Shown here: positions 57,630-64,000 of the stretch, piece by piece
Position numbering within the stretch: position 1 is the first letter of the stretch
Layout of the letters: every line of letters starts with the position of its first letter
DNA from: Hyparrhenia diplandra
Taxonomy: Eukaryota; Streptophyta; Magnoliopsida; Poales; Poaceae
Reading direction: 5' to 3'
NCBI GenBank assembly: GCA_015847255.1
Contig: JADLZK010007787.1
Coordinates: 248,001 to 312,000 of the forward strand
Length of the DNA: 64,000 nt
Translations under genes and position numbers: made by a program
The notes under the pieces: generated by a model
Databases searched by the model: none
The model's input: only the letters and a program-made list of their open reading frames with translations
What the model was told of the DNA's origin: nothing

Positions 57630-60600
57630 TCATACGAGCACCGAGCCCCTGAGCATTCTCTTCTTGTAGTACCGTGGGTGGGTCGGCTGGTAAAGGGAAG
57701 GATGGTGGTTGGCCCTCAACCCTTCCCACTCCAGCATATCCCACAACTCCTTCTCGCAGTCGCACTTCACCATCTTCTTGCTCCTGTCGTTGCCGACAGC
57801 TGGCAGGCGCCTGAGGCTCCAGCAGCCCCTGATCTTTATGGTCTCGAGGCTGGGCGTAATCAGCCGTCCTATCCCTCCGCAGATGGCACGCAGCCTAGGC
57901 AACTCATGCAAGTGGATGTGCTTCAGACTCTGGAGTTGCACCCAGTACATTGAGTCCTGTTGGATGTCACTGCTAATTTGGTCACCAGGATGATAATAAA
58001 AGGGAAAGATCTCCTTGATGTCACCACACCACACACAATCTCGAGGGTCACAATTCTACCCAGGCAGTGATCCATAGTTCGCACGGGCAGGGATAGTACA
58101 TGTATCAGCCTCGGGCACAAGTCCAGGTGCAACAATTGCAGATGCACAAATGCGTCACTGTAACTGTATCTGAATACAGGAGAGGATGTTGTGCCCCAGT
58201 TCCAAATGAAGCGCACCTTGGGGAGCTGAGACCCCCAGAAAGTATGTAGGCGACCGAAGAATGAAACGTTGTTTCCCACATGAGTGATGAAGACAGAGTC
58301 CAGGTTGGGGCACCGCTCAACTCGGCACCAACACAAGCCATGCCATGATCCACCTATCCCATTTGAAGACCCAACAGGGATACTGGCTGACATGGACAAG
58401 GCATCGTGCACGTGCAGGCTCAAAGCTCCAAAATCACATATATAATAGGGCATAGCAACAATATTGGTCATGGTTTCTTCAACGCCCAACGGTGATTGGT
58501 TGCCCCTCATCTTGGTGTCTTGTATGTTAATGTAGCACTTGAGCCTTCCAACTGAAGGAGCATCAGGGCAAGGCCATGTCTCTGTGATGATGGTTGGAGC
58601 ATCATCACCACAACCTTCTCTTGCTTGCAGCAGCAGGTGGTACTTGAAGGTCATGCCTACATCTGCATACACTGGAATGCTCTTGTAATTTCCTTCATTA
58701 TGTTTGCTAACGATGCTACTGCCAGCATCAATGGTACGATGAGTAGGAGAGGAAATCTCGACATGTGCCCCGTAGTCATAAAGGTAGGATCGTCCGATGG
58801 GTGCAAGGCACAAAAGGAACCTCACATCCCTTACTGATATATACCATTCAAACTCATTGGGTGCTTTACCACCATGCAGCGCTGAAAATGATGACGACGG
58901 TGATGATGTCTCTGCTGTTGCACCTGAAGTGCTACCCTCCTTGCTACTTTCATCCCTACCAGGTGGAGTGGTCAACCCTAACCGTGTGTTGGTATCAATG
59001 TGCAGCTTATTCAAGTATATTTTCCATCTGTATTCTATTGGCCATAGGATTGCACAAAGCTTGTCACAGCCAAGTAGATACATCTCATCAAGTTTCATAA
59101 CCGTTGTTTCACTGAGGTCTAATGTTTGTACTGCTGTGCCTGATATATCCAGGCTGTAGAGATCCTGAAACACTACTCTCAATAATAGATTCTTCAGATT
59201 GGCACATCTCCTCAAGGATATCTCTTTAAAACCAATAAACCCGTCGATGATGACAGTCACGACGCAGCCAATAATGTTGTTGCTTCCCCGAGGACCAGCA
59301 GCAAAGCTTGTCACTAGGGAACTAATACTGCTTCCTGATAAGTCGAGGAGCTCCATCTTGTCCATCTCCGAGAACAAGTAGCTTCCCAACAAGCCACTAC
59401 TGCATCGGATGGAAGACTTTGTTACTCGGAGCTTGCGAATGTTAGGTAGCCGTCCATGCAGCTGTCCCATGTCCCAATCCTGGGCTCCCATCACATTTAG
59501 CTCCCTGAGGTGAGTCATGAAATCCATCATCTGTGCGGACAAGATCCAATCACAAGATGTGTAGCGCACATCCAATACCCACAGCTTCTGGAAAAAGCAG
59601 CGTCGCCGTTGGATGTCTGCTTCCTTCGATGCTCTATTACCCATGGAGATCCTTCTTGGACTTCTCTTCATTAGGGAAACCAGCTGTACTACTTACTTCT
59701 TGGTCTTCACAGTGGTCAAGCCATAGAAACTTAAGCTTGTGGTAGTAGAGGAATGGAGGTGATGAGAAGCTGAAGGCACGGCGTGAGAGCTTCAGCACTG
59801 TAAGATTATTGAAGTCTTGGAGCAACATGTCTGCATTAGGAATGGCACCAACTGGGACCAGCATAAACCCAGAAGGTGAACTCCAGCATGGCATGGTCTT
59901 GCCACACCTTACCAGGTGAGAAGGAAAATATTGGTGGTTATAGCTGTAGTAGTCCACATCCAGTTGTATCTCACGTTGCAAAGCATCAGCAGCTCTCCAT
60001 GATTCTTCATCATCGTCACTGTCGACGATGCCAGTGTCTCCACCAAGAGCTCCCTGATGCAGCTGCTGTATGATGCCATCACAGACCCAGTAGTTGCAGA
60101 TGTGGGTGGCCAAATCAAAGTCCGTCTTGAAGTTGTAGCCCATGCAGCATAGCTTCGACATGTGCATGAAGAAACACTCGGCGACATGGATTCTGATGTT
60201 GTTTTTTGCAACTTCTGCAGCTTCTCGATGAACAAGGGCAGACCAGACGCCTTGTGGATCTCTCCCCTCAAGGTCAAGGTAGGAGGCCGAGAGAAAAACA
60301 TCAGTCTTCGTTGTCCCAGCGCTGTTATGCAAGGCAATGCCTACTTTCATCCTAGGGTAGAGCCGGAATCTCCCTTGGAATGTCCACAGCACCATGTTGT
60401 CAAAGTATTCAGATAGAGGGAAGCCAAAGCTGGATAGATCGATCTCCTCACTACTCCCGTTGTGGAAAATCACCAGGAACCTGTGGTTCAGCTCCTTTAT
60501 GCGTCGAAACATTGCCCTGAGAACTTGCTGTATCTCAAGCCGGGGGCCCTGGGCCAAACCATGGATATCGTCCTCCTCATCTTGCCAGTCAAACATCTCC

Positions 60601-61140
60601 ATCACCTTAGGGGGAAGCTGCAGCTGCTCTGCAATCTTCCTCTGAAGCACTCTTTTGTTCTCCCACTTGGAGCAATCAATGTGGATGATCTGATCGAAGT
60701 GCAATTCGCTTGCTAGGACCTCTGAATCTCTTGTCGCCAGGTCAAGGCATTTGGCGACGGTTCGGAGGACAGCAGATGCCCCCAACCCATCCCAGCCATC
60801 AAAATAGAAGACATTATCTCTTCTGCTGGTTCTTCTGCTTGCACCATTAGCATCTCCCTTGAGCTCATTGAGAATCTGTTGAGCAGCCGCCTCAATCGTG
60901 TCAGCTTCTATAACCTGATGAATGCATATTTACGTAGATTAGTCAATAGAGAGAGGAGGCGACATCATTAGAATACTTAATGCCAAAATATAAATTGGGA
61001 AGCCTCTCTGAATCTAGCTTAAACCTAGAGCCATATAAGGCAACTTAAATCGAAGAGCCCTAGATGGAGGTCATATAAAAAGATAATAAAGATAGAGGTG
61101 ACACATGCTAAACTGGTTTTGTTTTTACCTCAGTACGCAT
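57630..61140 (-). CDS. NB-LRR-like disease-resistance protein with degenerate NB motifs
   Basis: Two exons: 61140-61129 (MRTE, donor GTAAAA) and 60914-57630 (acceptor CATCAG). The N terminus reads VIEADTIEAAAQQILNELKG. The NB-ARC-like part has YFDGWDGLGASAVLRTVAKC where a P-loop is expected, without the Lys-Thr/Ser of Walker A. HIDCSKWENKRVLQRKIAEQ follows (RNBS-A position), then NHRFLVIFHNGSSEEIDLSS at the kinase-2 position, without the Asp pair. The C-terminal half is LRR-like (KLWVLDVRYTSCDW, LPNIRKLRVTKSS, MELLDLSGSSI, LKHIHLHELPRLRAICGGIG) and ends with REE-like EKELWDMLEWEG. Two coding indels interrupt it: an extra G in the run at 59640-59642 and two extra bases in a TG repeat near 58031-58036. 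Corrected, it is 1097 residues. It may act as an intracellular sensor that does not hydrolyse ATP, or be decaying. Such degenerate-NB proteins are known in grasses. Confidence 0.75.
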
Positions 61141-61456
61141 GATGTATTATATTGGATTAACCAGCAGTCCCGTCAGGCCATTTCGATGATAAAGATATAG
61201 CCTGTCGTTAGAGTATTGTTCTCTCAGCTGGTCTGGTCAAACAAAGAAGAATTATTTTATAACAAATAAAGGATGAACTAGGACAACTCTATATTACTTT
61301 GTCATATATTTACGAGCATTGTAGATACTAGTACAAATAAAGTCGTTACAAAAATGACTAAGCCTAAATGCACTTACAACATTTCTGGTGAAAATGGGTC
61401 AAGATAATTGAAGAATCCAATAAAAAAAACTAAGAATATTAGATTGAGTTATAGGT
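61141..61456. other. Upstream region of the NB-LRR-like gene
   Basis: No gene is seen. It is AT-rich and would hold the promoter of the minus-strand gene starting at 61140 and of whatever reads rightward from 61460. Confidence 0.4.
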
Positions 61457-61459
61457 TTA

Positions 61460-61594
61460 ATGGAACAGAAAAACAAATACCACGTCGCTCCGCCCCAGAT
61501 CACCACCACCAACACTCCGGCCATGGGGATCGCCATCAACAACGACGACAACCCCGACGCCCTCGATATCGCCATGCTTACCATCGACAACATT
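61460..61594 (+). pseudogene. 5' part of an unidentified ORF, interrupted
   Basis: Starts MEQKNKYHVAPPQITTTNTP and continues with INNDDNPDALDIAMLTIDN until a foldback element at 61595. Downstream of that element and of a SINE the sequence resumes at 63402 with similar composition (GTRANIDITIDVHK...). I do not recognise the protein; the Asp/Ile/Thr-rich wording is low in complexity. Confidence 0.35.
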
Positions 61595-63043
61595 GGGTGT
61601 GTTTGGTTTGTTGGCGGTCGTGGCCTGACTCCAATTCGTAGCGGGCGGATCTAGCCTGGCTTTGAAGGAGAAGGAGGGTTATTGTTTGCTTCACTGCATT
61701 GCTGAGCCTGGCTACGGTAAGTTGGTGTTTGGTTCCTTGGCTTGGATTGCATACAGTCACCTCTTCTTTGGACCGATGAATTAACCCCCTTTAAGGCATT
61801 ACATCAAACAGCCGGTGAGCCCATTGTTCCGGCACTAATATGGAGCTCCGGCCTGGTCTCTCCCTTACCAATGCCGGCCCACCCATACGAGCAGCACGAG
61901 CTTGCCGTCCCGCCACTCCGACAACGCGAAGAAGCGCTGAAGCGGGCCAGGTAGTGCACGGCGACTTCAAGGCACGATGTCCGTGAGGCACGATGTCGGC
62001 GTCCTCTCATCGCCTCCCTCCACCGCATTCGCATTTGCACAAGATTCGCGCTCAATCGCATTGCTCAGCCGCCGCCGCCATTGCTGACCGTTGTCCGGAC
62101 CAAGTAGCGGCGGGCAGCGACATGAGGGAGCTCGCCTCGCTTCGCAACGGCCCGTGAGCGCCGCGCGGGCGGCGAGGCGGCGGCGGTCTCGCCGCTGTGC
62201 GCCGACCGACGCCGCAGCGGTCACTACCAGCGCGGTACAGGGCCGCGGTTGCCCCCCGAAGGGAGATGCTCGTCCGGTGACGTGGACCGAGCGACCGAGC
62301 GCCGGGCGCCGCTAGCCGCTTTCGACAATGGCGATGGCGGCGACCGCCGCTGGTGAATGGGTCGAGGTTGAACGCCGGGAGTGGATCGCTGGCAACGAGT
62401 GGTCTGCACCGGAACCCGCCCAGCCCGGATCTCGTAGTAGCAGAGTCGATCGCTGCCTTGCCGACGGTGTTCCCGTCTGGGGAGTTTCAGATCGAAGCTG
62501 CCCGACCGAGAGCCGCACAAATGGCTCGATCCATGGTGCGCGCGTCCATGGCCAGCTCACTACCGACCGGGGCATCGTTTCGGCACTAAGCAGTTCCATT
62601 GGCGCCGCGAGACCAGCGGGCCGTGAGCTCCCCACCGTGGCGGCCACCACCGTGGGGCGTGGTGGGGACCTCGGGCTCCGGCGCAAATGGGTGCCGGCGG
62701 TGAAGGAACTTTGCCCACGACGCGTCGAGTTCCACGGTCAGCGGCCGCCCTCGGAGAAAGTGGAGGAGCAGCAGCGACGTCTCGCCGCTTGGTGGGGTGG
62801 AGGAGGAGCAGCAAGAGGTTCGCGCGGAGGAGCAGCCCAAGGGAGAGGGCTGCCGTCGCGGCGGCGGGAGCGTCGGTCAGGCGCGGGGCTCTTCCACGGC
62901 AGGGGTGACAGCAGGGGGATTGGGCTGGCTAACTCCGGACGAAGGCCGGCCGGAGGCAGCTATGTCCCCGGCCAAGTGAACCAAACAGGCGAAGGTGGCC
63001 CATGCTGGCCCGGTCGCGTTTGGGCAGCCAACCAAACACACCC
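61595..63043. mobile_element. Foldback element with GC-rich cargo
   Basis: Ends GGGTGTGTTTGGTTTGTTGG and, inverted, GGGTGTGTTTGGTTGGCTGC, a 14-bp exact then imperfect terminal repeat typical of grass Tourist/hAT-type foldbacks. No target duplication is evident at the borders. The 1.4-kb interior (61800-62990) is GC-rich and open in several frames (for example 62328-63050), without a recognised domain. Confidence 0.55.
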
Positions 63044-63079
63044 TCCATAGATAACGGTCTTAAGCTCATCGTGGGAACA

Positions 63080-63401
63080 AATGAATTGGCTTGTAGTCCA
63101 ATGGTAGGGCGGTCAAGTGGGACGCTACCCACGGGGTTCAAATCCCGGTGCTCGCGACCTTTTTGGGATTTTCCCAGGATTTCGGCGTTATGCATTAAGT
63201 GGTAGCGATGTTCCGTCGACGACGAGGCGCCAATGGTGACTTCGAGAATCTCGGATCCGCCGGTGCTTTCGGTCCTTGGAGGTGCTCATAGGGGTAGGGT
63301 TTGCGACGCGCGTGTGTTCATAGGGGTGAGTGTGCATGCGTGTTGTGAGCGTCTGCGTTGTCATTCGTGTCATTCAAAAAAAAAAAAAAAAAAAAAAAAA
63401 G
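63080..63401 (+). mobile_element. SINE with poly(A) tail and 17-bp target duplication
   Basis: The head TTGTAGTCCAATGGTAGGGC and a B box GGTTCAAATCCC (63147 region) form a tRNA-like pol III promoter. The body ends with the phrase CATAGGGGTGAGTGTGCATG, common in grass SINEs, then 25 A (63376-63400). A perfect 17-bp duplication starting AGCTCATCGTG flanks it (63063-63079 and 63402-63418). This is a full-length, L1-mobilised SINE. Confidence 0.85.
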
Positions 63402-63652
63402 AGCTCATCGTGGGAACACGTGCCAACATCGACATCACCATCGACGTCCACAAAATCATCGCCATCGTGGACCACACACTCATCGACGCCACAACTATGC
63501 CTCCCGGCATCGCCAATCTCTACAACGCCCTCAACACCAACACCAATGATGTAAACCCCGATGTCACCGGCATCACCAGCGTCAAGATCGCCACCAACAA
63601 ACTTGCCACCGCCGGACACACCCACCTACAACACAAGTTGGTGGAACCGTAA
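63402..63652 (+). pseudogene. Continuation of the interrupted unidentified ORF
   Basis: An open frame reads LIVGTRANIDITIDVHKIIA, then DHTLIDATTMPPGIANLYNA, then NTNTNDVNPDVTGITSVKIA, to a stop near 63652. It joins 61460-61594 once both insertions are removed, apart from a few bases around 63044-63062. Asn/Asp/Thr/Ile-rich; not recognised. Confidence 0.35.
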
Positions 63653-64000
63653 CCTTCCACAACTGCAAAGACTATAAAGACCACAACTCGGTACCCACAC
63701 ATTTATTTGCAGCACCTCTACCTATCATGGATGGCACCGCACCAACAAGAGTAGTGCCAACGTCAACACCACCGCTTCGCCCGTGTCTGCTCCACTCGCC
63801 AACCATCGGCCGCCAACACGTAAGCGCCCCTACATCATCATGGCCGCTACTCTTCAACCATGTCAAAACAAGCAACCTCCATCCACCCCGATAGGGCGAC
63901 TCGTGTGCGACTCACGACAATCGTCAAAAACTATCTCTCACACATCGGACTTGACAACGAAGCCGCACCAAGTCCACCTCTTCGCCAATGAACTTCATGC
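63653..64000. other. Unassigned DNA at the window edge
   Basis: No gene or repeat recognised. Codon-like composition (CACC, CAAC rich) continues but stops occur in all frames. Confidence 0.4.

Noticed and set aside
62328..63050. 240-codon ORF as a gene
   Set aside because: It is inside a foldback element, runs through the terminal repeat, and has low-complexity composition without motifs.
63100..63160. Functional tRNA-Gly/Asp-like gene
   Set aside because: It is the head of a SINE with poly(A) tail and target duplication.

Overview
The window is nuclear DNA from a grass, most likely a panicoid (Setaria, Sorghum, Miscanthus or maize relative). Genes have many short GT-AG introns and GC-rich first exons. 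Intergenic DNA is packed with nested grass transposons: Stowaway and Tourist MITEs, hAT, PIF/Harbinger, L1- and RTE-type LINEs, SINEs, Ty1/copia, a solo LTR, a TRIM and Helitron ends. The diacylglycerol acyltransferase resembles maize and sorghum DGAT1. I did not assign a species.

Layout. 1-3.7 kb: last exons of an unidentified gene with a C-terminal membrane segment (+). 4-11.6 kb: repeats, including a 2.8 kb hAT element with an exact 8-bp target duplication and a second repeat nested in it. 12.3-20.1 kb: complete 14-exon gene for the B55-type regulatory B subunit of protein phosphatase 2A (+), with a SINE and three Stowaway MITEs in introns. 20.1-27.5 kb: AT-rich gene-poor DNA with a Helitron 3' end. 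27.5-30.48 kb: 5'-truncated L1-type LINE ending in poly(A) about 400 bp before the next start codon. 30.9-37.2 kb: complete 16-exon DGAT1 (+), the acyl-CoA-dependent last step of triacylglycerol synthesis, with an RTE LINE stub in one intron. 38-45.4 kb: a Tourist-like foldback, a 481-bp hAT element rich in AGCGCT palindromes, and a local tandem duplication whose two copies were hit by different transposons (PIF/Harbinger in one, LINE in the other). 45.7-56.7 kb: a minus-strand Ty1/copia element invaded by a solo LTR (itself invaded by a Stowaway-like element carrying a tRNA-like sequence) and by a TRIM with only 39 bp between its LTRs. 57.6-61.1 kb: an NB-LRR-like gene on the minus strand whose nucleotide-binding motifs are degenerate. 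61.4-64 kb: an unidentified ORF interrupted by a foldback element and by a SINE with a 17-bp target duplication.

The three recognisable genes are unrelated housekeeping or defence genes and form no pathway. All three carry single- or double-base indels in coding exons, most at homopolymer or short-repeat tracts. If these are corrected, the reading frames close at 513 codons (PP2A B55), 492 codons (DGAT1) and 1097 codons (NB-LRR-like). This points to consensus errors in a long-read assembly rather than gene death, but the sequence alone cannot prove it. The most informative part of the window is the stack of transposon insertions with readable target duplications, which allows a relative history to be reconstructed.
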